From Comamonas sp. (GTDB lineage Bacteria > Pseudomonadota > Gammaproteobacteria > Burkholderiales > Burkholderiaceae_C): DNA of 64,000 nucleotides. The stretch spans positions 310,001-374,000 of the forward strand of contig JAITLR010000007.1 in the NCBI GenBank assembly GCA_031277805.1. The letters run 5' to 3'. The position numbers and the translations under genes were made by a program. Positions 43,962 through 52,791 of this stretch are shown piece after piece. Position 1 is the stretch's first letter; the number at the start of each line of letters is the position of its first letter. The notes below the pieces were generated by a model. It did not search any database. It saw only the letters and a program-made list of their open reading frames with translations, and had not been told where the DNA came from.

Positions 43962-44384
43962 TCAGGCCTGCATGGCTCGTTCATTGCGCGCCATGCGTTC
44001 CAGGGCGGCGCAGACATCGGCCATGCGGCCGGAAATCAGCAGGCATTCGGGCTGCTTGCGGGGTTCGCGCTGGACAATTTTGAGAATATGGGGCGCTGTC
44101 GATGGAGCTTCTGAGCCTGTCTGTAAGGGCAGGCTGAGTTGGGGGCTGGCTGGTGCGGTGTTGCGTGCAGCCTGGCTGCGCTTGGTGTTGCTGCGGGTAC
44201 GGCTTTTGCGCATGGTGAAGACGTTCAAATGGGCGCTGTGAAAACCGTCAGCAATCAAGTCCTCGATTCTGCTTGGCGAAGGCTGGCTTGGGTGCTCGAT
44301 GCTGGACAGATTGGCCGAAGGGAAGACAGGGAAGACTCTGAGTTTCCAGCGGGTCAGAGCGAGCACAGGTTTGGCGAATTCCAT
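43962..44384 (-). CDS. Unknown protein encoded downstream of lexA
   Basis: 140 residues from ATG 44384, chosen because AAGGAGTTGCTTC immediately precedes it; the frame is open to 44483 and another ATG lies at 44213. The middle is very basic (MRKSRTRSNTKRSQAARN). The C-terminal 35 residues (LLISGRMADVCAALERMARN) look compact and helical and are the likely conserved part. It lies 163 bp after lexA on the same strand, so it may be read in the LexA-regulated transcript. No domain recognised. Confidence 0.6.
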   Translation of the reverse strand: MEFAKPVLALTRWKLRVFPVFPSANLSSIEHPSQPSPSRIEDLIADGFHSAHLNVFTMRKSRTRSNTKRSQAARNTAPASPQLSLPLQTGSEAPSTAPHILKIVQREPRKQPECLLISGRMADVCAALERMARNERAMQA

Positions 44385-44547
44385 GAAGCAACTCCTTGAG
44401 GCCTTTCGGCGTGGATTGGGCAGGATTGCGGACTTCGGGCAAAGCTCCGCCCAGGGCAAAGCATCCGGCTTCGCGCCTACCACCTGGACTGGAGAAATTT
44501 TGGGGCGAGTGGCCGTTAGGCTACCTCGCCGGGCGATTGATTACCGC

Positions 44548-45222
44548 TTACATGAACATGGTGTTGCGGATCAGGCCTACGGCCAAGCCTTCGATGGCGA
44601 AGGGCTCTTCGGGGCTGACGTGGATGACCTTGTAGTCGGGGTTTTCGGGCAGCAACTCAATGCCTTGAGGGGTGCGCTTGAAGCGCTTGACGGTGACGTC
44701 GTCTCCCAGGCGTGCTACGACAATCTGGCCGTTGCGTGCTTCGTGTGCGGATTGCACGGCGAGCAGGTCGCCGTCCATGATGCCGGCGTCACGCATGGAC
44801 ATGCCGCGCACCTTGAGCAGGTAGTCGGGCTTGGCCGCAAACAGGCTGGGCTCTACCGAATAGGTTTGGTCAATGTGTTCCTGGGCCAGAATGGGCGAAC
44901 CAGCCGCCACGCGGCCGACCAGGGGCAGAACCAGCTGGGTCAAGGCCGCGATAGGCAGGGCAAAGCTGGTGCCACGAGCTGCGTTGATGTTGCGCACGGT
45001 ATCGGCGCGCAGGCGGATGCCGCGCGAGGTGCCGCTGACCAGGTCAATCACGCCTTTGCGGGCCAGGGCTTGCAGGTGCTCTTCGGCGGCGTTGGCGGAT
45101 TTGAAGCCAAAGGTGCTTGCAATCTCGGCCCGAGTCGGTGGAGCGCCGGTGCGCGCGATGGTGGACTGGATGAGGTCCAGAATCTGCTGCTGGCGGGGAG
45201 TGAGCTTTGGGTGGTCTAGCAT
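44548..45222 (-). CDS. lexA: SOS repressor LexA
   Basis: 224-residue repressor. Winged helix at 1-65 ([34 protein letters not shown]). The self-cleavage site is Ala107-Gly108 in RVAAGSPI, and the catalytic dyad is Ser142 (RGMSMRDAG) and Lys179 (VTVKRFKR). RecA-stimulated cleavage at the Ala-Gly bond opens the SOS regulon. LexA boxes lie just upstream, as expected for autoregulation. Confidence 0.97.
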   Translation of the reverse strand: MLDHPKLTPRQQQILDLIQSTIARTGAPPTRAEIASTFGFKSANAAEEHLQALARKGVIDLVSGTSRGIRLRADTVRNINAARGTSFALPIAALTQLVLPLVGRVAAGSPILAQEHIDQTYSVEPSLFAAKPDYLLKVRGMSMRDAGIMDGDLLAVQSAHEARNGQIVVARLGDDVTVKRFKRTPQGIELLPENPDYKVIHVSPEEPFAIEGLAVGLIRNTMFM

Positions 45223-45251
45223 GTCTGGCTTCCGGTCACCGAATTATTGAT

Positions 45252-45267
45252 CTGTGGGTTTATACAG
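45252..45267. promoter_or_regulatory. LexA box (CTGT-N8-ACAG)
   Basis: CTGTGGGTTTATACAG is an exact match to the CTGT-N8-ACAG SOS operator. It lies 30 bp upstream of lexA and 37 bp upstream of the divergent asparaginase gene. Expected to give autorepression of lexA. Confidence 0.85.
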
Positions 45268-45270
45268 TAA

Positions 45271-45286
45271 CTGTATTTTTAACCAG
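45271..45286. promoter_or_regulatory. Second, imperfect LexA box
   Basis: CTGTATTTTTAACCAG is CTGT-N8-CCAG, one base off the consensus, centred 19 bp from the first box. Tandem boxes are common at lexA promoters. This one is closer to the asparaginase start. Confidence 0.5.
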
Positions 45287-45303
45287 TTTTATGTGGAGAG
45301 CAA

Positions 45304-46350
45304 GTGCCAAATCCAAAGATTGTGATTTTGGGAACCGGTGGAACGATTGCCGGTGAGGCGGCTGAGAGTACGCAGGGCGTGGGCTACCGGGCGGGACAGA
45401 TCAGCGTGCAGGGGCTGATTGCCGCCGTGCCGGATTTGCCGCGCATTGCTGCGGGCTGCACGGGGGCAGTGCTGGATGCAGTGCAGCTGGCGCAGGTGGA
45501 CAGCAAAGATATGGACTGGCGCGTGTGGCGCACGCTGCTCAAGGCAACGGCGCAGGCGCTGGATGACGCTGACATTCAGGCGCTGGTGATCACCCATGGC
45601 ACGGACACACTGGAGGAGACGGCCTGGTTGTTGCAGGTTGTGCTGCAGCCGGGCAAGCCTGTGGTGCTGACCTGTGCCATGCGGCCCGCGACATCGCTGC
45701 AGGCCGACGGTCCCCAGAATCTGCGTGATGCCGTGGCGGTGGCGGCTGCTGGGCGTTGCGGTGTGTGGGTTGCTGCCGCTGGCGAGGTGCATGCTGCGCG
45801 GCAGGTGCTGAAGGCTCATCCGTATCGCTTGAATGCCATGCACTCTTATGAAGGCGGGCCTTGTGCTTATGTGGAAGAGGGGCGGGTGCGCTGGGTGGTG
45901 ACTCCCGCCACGGCTTGCAGCGCTTGGCCACAAGCAGATTTGCAGGCTTTGCTGGGCCGTGGTGAGTTGCCCTGGGTCGAGGTCCTGCAGTCGGGTGCGG
46001 TGCAGAGTGCGCGTGCCGTGAATGCGCTGGTGGCGGCTGGTGTACAGGGCTTGGTGGTGGCGGGAACGGGCAATGCCACCGTGCATCAGCAGCTGTTGCA
46101 GGCGCTGCTGCAGGCGCGTGAGCGGGGGGTGATGGTTTGGTGCACGACGCGTTGCCTGGAAGGGCAGGCCGTGGGCCAGTCGATAGATAGGGGCGGGCCT
46201 GCGGCTGATGATGTGGGAGAGACCTGCTTGATGGACGAGATCAATGTCCAGCTTTGCAAGGCTGCAGATGCCCAGGCGCTGGATTGCGTGTTGTTAGCAC
46301 CCAGCAAGGCGCGGGTGGCAATGATGCTCCAGCTGGCCAGAAACTCCTGA
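45304..46350 (+). CDS. Type I-like cytoplasmic L-asparaginase
   Basis: 348 residues starting at a GTG preceded by GGAGAG. Both family motifs with the catalytic threonines are present: VILGTGGTIAGEA near residue 6-18 and VITHGTDTLEETAW near 95-108. No signal peptide, so hydrolysis of asparagine to aspartate and ammonia is cytoplasmic. It is divergent from lexA across an 81-bp gap containing LexA boxes, and ends at a strong terminator. Confidence 0.93.
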   Translation: MPNPKIVILGTGGTIAGEAAESTQGVGYRAGQISVQGLIAAVPDLPRIAAGCTGAVLDAVQLAQVDSKDMDWRVWRTLLKATAQALDDADIQALVITHGTDTLEETAWLLQVVLQPGKPVVLTCAMRPATSLQADGPQNLRDAVAVAAAGRCGVWVAAAGEVHAARQVLKAHPYRLNAMHSYEGGPCAYVEEGRVRWVVTPATACSAWPQADLQALLGRGELPWVEVLQSGAVQSARAVNALVAAGVQGLVVAGTGNATVHQQLLQALLQARERGVMVWCTTRCLEGQAVGQSIDRGGPAADDVGETCLMDEINVQLCKAADAQALDCVLLAPSKARVAMMLQLARNS

Positions 46351-46390
46351 AAGCATAGCTGAAGACCTTTTTGTACAGGTTTCAGACAAC

Positions 46391-46417
46391 AAAAAAGCAC
46401 CTGTGCGGTGCTTTTTT
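46391..46417. terminator. Bidirectional terminator between asparaginase and adk
   Basis: AAAAAAGCACC, loop TGTGC, GGTGCTTTTTT: an 11-bp stem with A/T tracts on both sides, shared by convergent genes. Confidence 0.88.
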
Positions 46418-46440
46418 GGGAGTGCTGAATTCACTGCGGT

Positions 46441-47506
<1,066 letters not shown>

Positions 47507-48283
47507 TCAGCCAGCGAACAGGGCGCGCACGCGTTCCAGGTCTTCCGGCGTATCCACGCCAGCGCCGGGTGCGTCAGGAGTGACGTGAACAGCAATGCGA
47601 TGGCCGTGCCACAGCGCACGCAGCTGCTCCAGTTGTTCCATCGCCTCCGTGGGGGCGGGCATCAGCTGTGGAAATTCACGCAGAAAACCGGCCTTGTAGC
47701 TATAGATGCCGATATGGCGCAGCGGAGTGAAGCCGGCATGGCCGGATTGGGCCGTCGCCGTTTTCCACCACTCTTCATCAGCGTGGTCGCGCGAAAAAGG
47801 GATGGTCGCACGGCTGAAATAGCTGGCCAGGCCATTGGCGTCACAGACTACCTTCACCACATTGGGGTTGCGGTAGTCGGCCAGGGTGTCAATGGGGTGG
47901 GCTGCCGTGCCCATGCTGGCTTCCGGGCGGGCCAGCAGCAGTTGGGCCACGGCGTCGATCAGCTGTGGATCGATCAGGGGTTCGTCGCCCTGCACATTGA
48001 CGACCACATCGTTGCCGCTCAAGCCCAGTTGTTCGCAGGCCTCTGCCAGTCGGTCGCTGCCGCTGGGATGGTCTTTGCGGGTGAGGATGGCTGCGATGCC
48101 GTGCCGAGCGCAGGCAGCAACAATGCTTTCATCATCACCGGCGACCACGCAGCGCGCAGCGCCAGCTTCGGCGGCACGCTGGGCCACTCGCACGACCATG
48201 GGCAAACCACCGATATCGGCCAGCGGCTTGCCGGGCAAGCGGCTGGAGGACAGGCGGGCGGGAATCAGAACCGTATAGGACAT
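47507..48283 (-). CDS. kdsB: CMP-KDO synthetase (3-deoxy-manno-octulosonate cytidylyltransferase)
   Basis: 258 residues. Activates KDO with CTP for lipopolysaccharide core synthesis. The nucleotidyltransferase start [20 protein letters not shown], the [14 protein letters not shown] metal and substrate region near 95, and [12 protein letters not shown] are all diagnostic. It belongs with lpxK and the Trm112-like gene in one envelope operon. Confidence 0.96.
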   Translation of the reverse strand: MSYTVLIPARLSSSRLPGKPLADIGGLPMVVRVAQRAAEAGAARCVVAGDDESIVAACARHGIAAILTRKDHPSGSDRLAEACEQLGLSGNDVVVNVQGDEPLIDPQLIDAVAQLLLARPEASMGTAAHPIDTLADYRNPNVVKVVCDANGLASYFSRATIPFSRDHADEEWWKTATAQSGHAGFTPLRHIGIYSYKAGFLREFPQLMPAPTEAMEQLEQLRALWHGHRIAVHVTPDAPGAGVDTPEDLERVRALFAG

Positions 48284-48299
48284 AGAAACAAGAAACAGC

Positions 48300-48397
48300 T
48301 CACAGAGGATGGGCCGGAGACGGCCAGCAAGGGCCGTTGTCCCCTTTCAGGGGCGCCCGGCCAGGGGGAAGGCGCGGGGCCGCTTAGGCGAAGCGAC
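48300..48397. repeat. GC-rich hairpin block between ycaR-like gene and kdsB
   Basis: About 100 bp packed with short inverted repeats: CCCCTTTCAGGGG (48341-48353), GGCCGGAGACGGCC (48312-48325), and GGCCAGGGGGAAGGCGCGGGGCC further on. The strong local secondary structure inside an operon is unlike the surrounding coding DNA. It may be a dispersed GC-rich repeat or a transcript-processing site; this is inference. Confidence 0.5.
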
Positions 48398-48586
48398 TCA
48401 GGGGGTGTCCTCAAGTTCGTCGTCGGTCAGAGTGCGGGCTTCACTTTCCAGCAGCACGGGAATGCCGTCGCGCACGGGATAAGCCAGGCGCGCGCTGTGG
48501 CTGATCAACTCCTGGCGCTCGCGGTCAAAGCGCAGAGGGCCTTTGGTCACGGGGCAGACCAGTAGTTCAAGAAGTTTGGCGTCCAT
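48398..48586 (-). CDS. Trm112-family small protein (YcaR-like)
   Basis: 62 residues from ATG 48586 ([20 protein letters not shown]), which is preceded by GCAGGA at 7 bp. [10 protein letters not shown] is the half zinc-ribbon of Trm112/YcaR, with only one of the usual two cysteine pairs (a single Cys-Pro), as is common for bacterial members. Conserved between lpxK and kdsB in many Gram-negatives; its molecular role there is not established. Confidence 0.92.
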   Translation of the reverse strand: MDAKLLELLVCPVTKGPLRFDRERQELISHSARLAYPVRDGIPVLLESEARTLTDDELEDTP

Positions 48587-48666
48587 GGGAAGTCCTGCAA
48601 TCAATGGGTGGTGCAGCCGCTTGGGCTGCGAAATTTCCGAAAACTGGCGCTAATGATAGTCAGCCA

Positions 48667-49698
48667 TCAAGACCTTCCGGGGCCTGATGGGCAAACTGCG
48701 GCCAATCTGAGGTCGAGCAAGGCCCAGAACGCGTCGGGCAGCTGCAACTGCAGCGGCACGGCCCAGGCATCGGGGAAGCTGTGCCAAAGCTTGACCGCAT
48801 CTTTTTCAGTGCAAATCAATGCTGATCCATTATCCAGCTTGCGCGTAAAGCTCTTGAAGTCATAGTGATCCGGTAGCGCCTGGGTAGCGCCTAGCGTCAA
48901 TCCCCGGGCAGCCAGCATGGAGAAGAACGACTCCGGCCGGGCGACGGCGGCCACGGCCTCCACGGGCTGCGCAGCGAGATCGTTCAATAGGCGGCTCTCG
49001 CCTCGTCCATTGCTGGCATGATCGGCAAGCTGCCGTTGCAATGCAAAGGCCGGCGCTTCCCCTGCGGGCTGGGGTGGTTGATCTGCATATAGCGTAGCGG
49101 TCACATCACGAGGCCAGGGCTCGCGCAGCGGGCCGGCGGGCAGCAGGAAACCATTCCCCACGCCTTCGTCGTTGAACACGCACAGCTCCACATCGCGGGC
49201 CATGGCCAGGTGCTGAAGGCCGTCATCGCTGACCAGTACATTGACTTGCGGATATTTCTGGCGCAACGCGCGGGCCGCATCCAGCCGTTTGGGGGCCACA
49301 AAGACGGGCACGCCGGTGCTGCGGGCCAGCAGGGCAGGTTCGTCGCCGACCTCGTTGGCTGGGCTGTCTGGCAGGGCTTCGCGGCAGTCGTCAGTCTTGC
49401 GGCCGTAGCCGCGCGAGAGAATGCCAGGTCTCCAGCCCGCGGCCTGCAGATGGGCGACAACTGCCTGCGTCACCGGCGTCTTGCCCGCGCCGCCTGCAAT
49501 CACATTGCCCACCACGATCACAGGCAGCCCCGTGTGTTGCTGGCGCTGGCGCATGCGGCGCGCATTCCAGCCTTGCAGTACGCCATATAAGCAGGACAGC
49601 GGCCACAGCAACCAGGCGCCCACACCTCGTCCCTGCCAGATGGCTCGCAGGCTGCTCTGGCGGGTAGGGGGCGGGACGTGGGTGGGGGTTGAAGGCAT
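48667..49698 (-). CDS. lpxK: Tetraacyldisaccharide 4'-kinase
   Basis: 343-residue inner-membrane-associated kinase that adds the 4'-phosphate of lipid A. N-terminal hydrophobic anchor (GAWLLWPLSCLYGVLQGWN), then the nucleotide loop GNVIAGGAGKTPVTQAVV at 63-80, GYGRKTDDCREALPD, and NVLVSDDGLQHLAMARDVEL with the catalytic Asp region. First of lpxK-ycaR-kdsB. Upstream, an unexpected exported gene separates it from exbD. Confidence 0.96.
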   Translation of the reverse strand: MPSTPTHVPPPTRQSSLRAIWQGRGVGAWLLWPLSCLYGVLQGWNARRMRQRQQHTGLPVIVVGNVIAGGAGKTPVTQAVVAHLQAAGWRPGILSRGYGRKTDDCREALPDSPANEVGDEPALLARSTGVPVFVAPKRLDAARALRQKYPQVNVLVSDDGLQHLAMARDVELCVFNDEGVGNGFLLPAGPLREPWPRDVTATLYADQPPQPAGEAPAFALQRQLADHASNGRGESRLLNDLAAQPVEAVAAVARPESFFSMLAARGLTLGATQALPDHYDFKSFTRKLDNGSALICTEKDAVKLWHSFPDAWAVPLQLQLPDAFWALLDLRLAAVCPSGPGRS

Positions 49699-49830
49699 GG
49701 GCGATCACGGGTGCGTATGAGGGAGGATCATACCGTCTGTGCCAAGGCTGCTATGGACATGAGAGCGTAAGACACAAATCGGGCTTGTGTGGCTCAGGCG
49801 TTGATGCAGCGCAGGATAGCTTGCCAGCAA

Positions 49831-51216
49831 TCAGCAACTGAAAGGAAAAGTCATGGTGGTGGACAGGCTGCCATCCTGGTGCAGCATCCAGCGTTGCTCG
49901 CCACGGCTGACAGCGATGTGGCCGCAGCCTCGGTGCTCCACGGTGTCAAAGCTGCGGTCTGCAATTGCGGTGCCTTCAGGCGTGACCAACTGATAAGGCG
50001 GCTGCTTGGCGGTTTGCAGTAGCAGAGGGCCGCTGTCCAGTAGGTAGATCAGCTTGCCTGGGATATCGCGGGCCACATGCTGCAGGCTCAGCCCCGTGTC
50101 AGTGTGCTGCTTGCGATAGACCTGGGTGCCGGCAGCCGTGGAATAAGCGAAATACGCGTGATCGCGCCCACCGGGATGGGGGCAGTAGGCGGCTGGTATG
50201 GGCTCATCGACCAGTGCTTGCAGATCATGGTTGTACAGGCGGCAGCTCAGGACTTGCTTTTTCGCATCCAGCTCCAGGGTCTGTATTAGCACCGAGGTGT
50301 CGCGACGGGTCTTGCTGGCAGGAGGCCTGTCGCTAGAAGATAGCCAGCTGTGCTGGAATTTCATGCGATCAAAGCGCGGCAGCGCTATGGCCTTGCCTTG
50401 CAGCGTATGCAGGTGCAGGCCCGCGGCATCAAGGCCCAGCAGAAAGCTCTGCTCAGGCAGGCCGTTTTTGCCAATGTTTCCTCCATGATCACTGATCTGT
50501 CCAACGCCTTGCCATCGCGGCTTCAGCACCTCGTGCAGGCTGATCAAGTCCAGAATGCCTGCCCCATCGGGGGTGCTGACATGCATGGCCATGAGGTGGC
50601 TGGCGCTCAGCTCGCTATTGGCGAAATCGATGCTGGTCAGACCGTCGCCCAGGTGGTACTGGTGTGGGGAGATGGCAATCAGCTTGCCATGTGTGAAGCG
50701 TGCATAGGATTTGGCCATTTCAGGCGCGGCAGCGCTGCTTTTGCTGTTTGCGACGGCTACTGTGCGCTTGAGCAGCACGCTGTTCGCCATGTCTGGGCTG
50801 CGGAATTCGGCCTCTAGCGTGTTGAAGGGGGCAAGGCCCAGAGAGCGGCCATGTGCATCCAGCAGATCACCGCAGCCTTGGCGGTAGGCGATAAATCCGA
50901 TGGCCTTGCCGCCCAGGGGCAGGGTTTCAATAGATTCAAAGACTAGCTGGGATTTGGCGGGAGCCTGGCGGAATACATAGCGCTTGCTGCCGTCGGGCTG
51001 GGAGATGGCCCGAACGGCTGAGAACCAGGCGCTGTCGCGCTCCATGGAACCCTTGTAACCCGTGGCCTGGTAGCCGGTGTAGGGCTCATCGACAACGGGA
51101 TTTTGGGGGCTGGGGTTGCAGGCGGTAATGCCGGTGCTGGGAAAGTCGGCAGTCTGCGCCCATGCAGGCAGGCCCAGACTTGCCAGCAGCGCCAAGACAC
51201 CCAGCTGTTTTCGCAT
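49831..51216 (-). CDS. Exported unknown protein inserted between exbD and lpxK
   Basis: 461 residues. ATG 51216 starts a clear signal peptide MRKQLGVLALLASLGLPAWAQ; the frame opens at 51255, which would only lengthen the leader. The mature protein is beta-rich, with repeated sentence-like units in which a charged question-like strand is followed by a GxI/L turn (YRKQHTDTGLSLQHVARDIPG; LVTPEGTAIADRSFDTVEH). The C-terminal unit SFDTVEHRGCGHIAVSRGEQ plus the following Trp and HQDGS resembles a WG repeat, recalling the giant protein at 56659. Function unknown. It interrupts an otherwise conserved exbBD-lpxK order. Confidence 0.75.
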   Translation of the reverse strand: MRKQLGVLALLASLGLPAWAQTADFPSTGITACNPSPQNPVVDEPYTGYQATGYKGSMERDSAWFSAVRAISQPDGSKRYVFRQAPAKSQLVFESIETLPLGGKAIGFIAYRQGCGDLLDAHGRSLGLAPFNTLEAEFRSPDMANSVLLKRTVAVANSKSSAAAPEMAKSYARFTHGKLIAISPHQYHLGDGLTSIDFANSELSASHLMAMHVSTPDGAGILDLISLHEVLKPRWQGVGQISDHGGNIGKNGLPEQSFLLGLDAAGLHLHTLQGKAIALPRFDRMKFQHSWLSSSDRPPASKTRRDTSVLIQTLELDAKKQVLSCRLYNHDLQALVDEPIPAAYCPHPGGRDHAYFAYSTAAGTQVYRKQHTDTGLSLQHVARDIPGKLIYLLDSGPLLLQTAKQPPYQLVTPEGTAIADRSFDTVEHRGCGHIAVSRGEQRWMLHQDGSLSTTMTFPFSC

Positions 51217-51290
51217 ACCCGCCCCATAAAGTTGAATGGCCCATGATAGGGCCAAACTTTGTGAGCGCTCAGGGCTTTGGCGGGCGGTTA

Positions 51291-51713
51291 TTAACGTGAG
51301 CCCGCGGACTTTTGCGTGGCAAAAGTGATCTGCGACAGTCCTGCACGGCGGGCTGCTTCCATGACGGTCACCACCGACTGGTGGGGGGCAGTAGCATCTG
51401 CGCTGATGATGACCACACTGTCCTTGCCAGCAGCAGCCGCGCCCGACAGCGCGGAGGCCACGGCTTCCATGGTGCGGTCGTCCAGAGCCTGCTTGTTGAC
51501 GGCGTAGCGACCGTCGGAGGCCACGGCGACAATGATTTCCTTGGGGCGGTCGCGCTGCAGCTCGGCATCGGCCACGGGAAGCGTCAGCTCCAGCTCGGTG
51601 AACTTGCTGTAGGTGGTGGAGAGCATCAAAAAGATCAGCACCACCAGCAGCACATCGATGAAGGGGATCAGGTTGATCTCGGGCTCATCGCGGTGGCGGG
51701 GACGGAAGTTCAT
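51291..51713 (-). CDS. exbD: ExbD/TolR-family energy-transducing protein
   Basis: 140 residues. Short cytoplasmic start MNFRPRHRDEPEINLIPFID, then the single span DVLLVVLIFLMLSTTYS whose Asp (in PFIDVLL) is the proton-conducting residue. The periplasmic domain (VADAELQRDRPKEIIVAVAS) follows. Partner of ExbB 15 bp upstream; together they transmit proton-motive force to a TonB- or TolA-like protein or, in this context, to the neighbouring lipid A operon by genetic linkage only. Confidence 0.93.
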   Translation of the reverse strand: MNFRPRHRDEPEINLIPFIDVLLVVLIFLMLSTTYSKFTELELTLPVADAELQRDRPKEIIVAVASDGRYAVNKQALDDRTMEAVASALSGAAAAGKDSVVIISADATAPHQSVVTVMEAARRAGLSQITFATQKSAGSR

Positions 51714-51728
51714 GGTGTGGCTTTCCGC

Positions 51729-52364
51729 TTACTTGGCCAGTTTCAGACGGGCCAGGTGACGCACGAATTGCTCGGAAGCCAGTTCCATGCCCAGCAGGTA
51801 AGCATCCACGCGAGCGCGGAAGTAACGCCAGAAGATCAGCGTGGGAATGGCCACGATCAGGCCGAATGCCGTGTTGTAGAGTGCAATCGAAATACCATGC
51901 GCCAGCTGTGCAGGATTGCCGCCGCCCACGGCACTGCCGCCGGACTGGGAGCCGAAGATCTCGATCATGCCGATGACCGTACCCAGCAGGCCCAGCAGGG
52001 GGGCCGCCGAAGCGATGGTGGCCAGGGCACTCAGATACTTTTCCAGCTTGTGCGCGGCTGCACGGCCTGCGCCTTCCATGGAGGCGCGTAGCTCGTCCTC
52101 GCTGCTGTCCGGGTGGGCTTGCAGTGTGCGCAGGCCGGAGGCCAGTACATCACCGAGTGCCGAGCTCTGGGCCAGTTGCTGGGTAGTCTCGGTGTTGGGC
52201 AGACCCTTGGCCGATACCGAAATCGCTTCATTGAGCAGATTGGGTGGTGCGACCTTGCTGGTCTTGAGAGCGGCGAATCGCTCAAAAATCAGGGCCAAGG
52301 CCAGAATCGAGCAGGCAACCAAAGGCCAGATGGGCCATCCTGCGGCTTGTATGATCGACAGCAA
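51729..52364 (-). CDS. exbB: ExbB/TolQ/MotA-family proton channel protein
   Basis: 211 residues. I start at a TTG (52364) with AGGGAGAG just upstream, giving LLSIIQAAGWPIWPLVACSI; the longer frame begins with a GTG at 52421 and a non-hydrophobic leader. Three spans: about 10-32, then PLLGLLGTVIGMIEIFGSQS and GISIALYNTAFGLIVAIPTL, the classic channel helices. Forms the pentameric channel around ExbD. Divergent from xseA. Confidence 0.92.
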   Translation of the reverse strand: MLSIIQAAGWPIWPLVACSILALALIFERFAALKTSKVAPPNLLNEAISVSAKGLPNTETTQQLAQSSALGDVLASGLRTLQAHPDSSEDELRASMEGAGRAAAHKLEKYLSALATIASAAPLLGLLGTVIGMIEIFGSQSGGSAVGGGNPAQLAHGISIALYNTAFGLIVAIPTLIFWRYFRARVDAYLLGMELASEQFVRHLARLKLAK

Positions 52365-52791
52365 CGTTGCTCTCCCTTGTCGTTCGAAATTGCAGTCGGC
52401 GATTATGACCCAGCCACGCACTGCCTCAGCCTGTATTTATGCTGTCGATGACTCTCGATTTGAGCCAGCGCAGCAAGATGCCGTGGTTCTGACCCCATGG
52501 GCGTGGTGTCTTGCCTTTCAGCTGGGTTTTGAGCAGTCCTGTGTCGCCTATATCACATAATTCTGTGGATAACTTTGTGCGCTAGTGATCTGGCACAGGT
52601 CCTGAGGTGCGGAGTTTGCAGATGTGTGACAACTGTGTCGGCCATGTGAATTGATATAAATTATTGAAAATCAAATACTTATGTTTTGTTTTTGCACCGA
52701 TCTCTGAGGCTGCGCGGACTTTGTCAACGAAAAGGCTGGAGACCGACAGCTGTGGAAAAAATCGAGTACGCAAAAACCTGCCCCACACCGC
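52365..52791. other. Divergent intergenic region between exbB and xseA
   Basis: About 430 bp. It contains TGTGGATAA (52564-52572), which on the other strand is the exact DnaA-box sequence TTATCCACA, and an AT-rich stretch with outer arms TTGAT/ATCAA (52651-52674). Promoters for xseA and the exb genes are expected here. No gene seen. Confidence 0.45.

Noticed and set aside
52651..52674. Possible Fur box in the exbB promoter region
   Set aside because: The arms TTGAT/ATCAA are suggestive, but the central 19 bp match the Fur consensus poorly.
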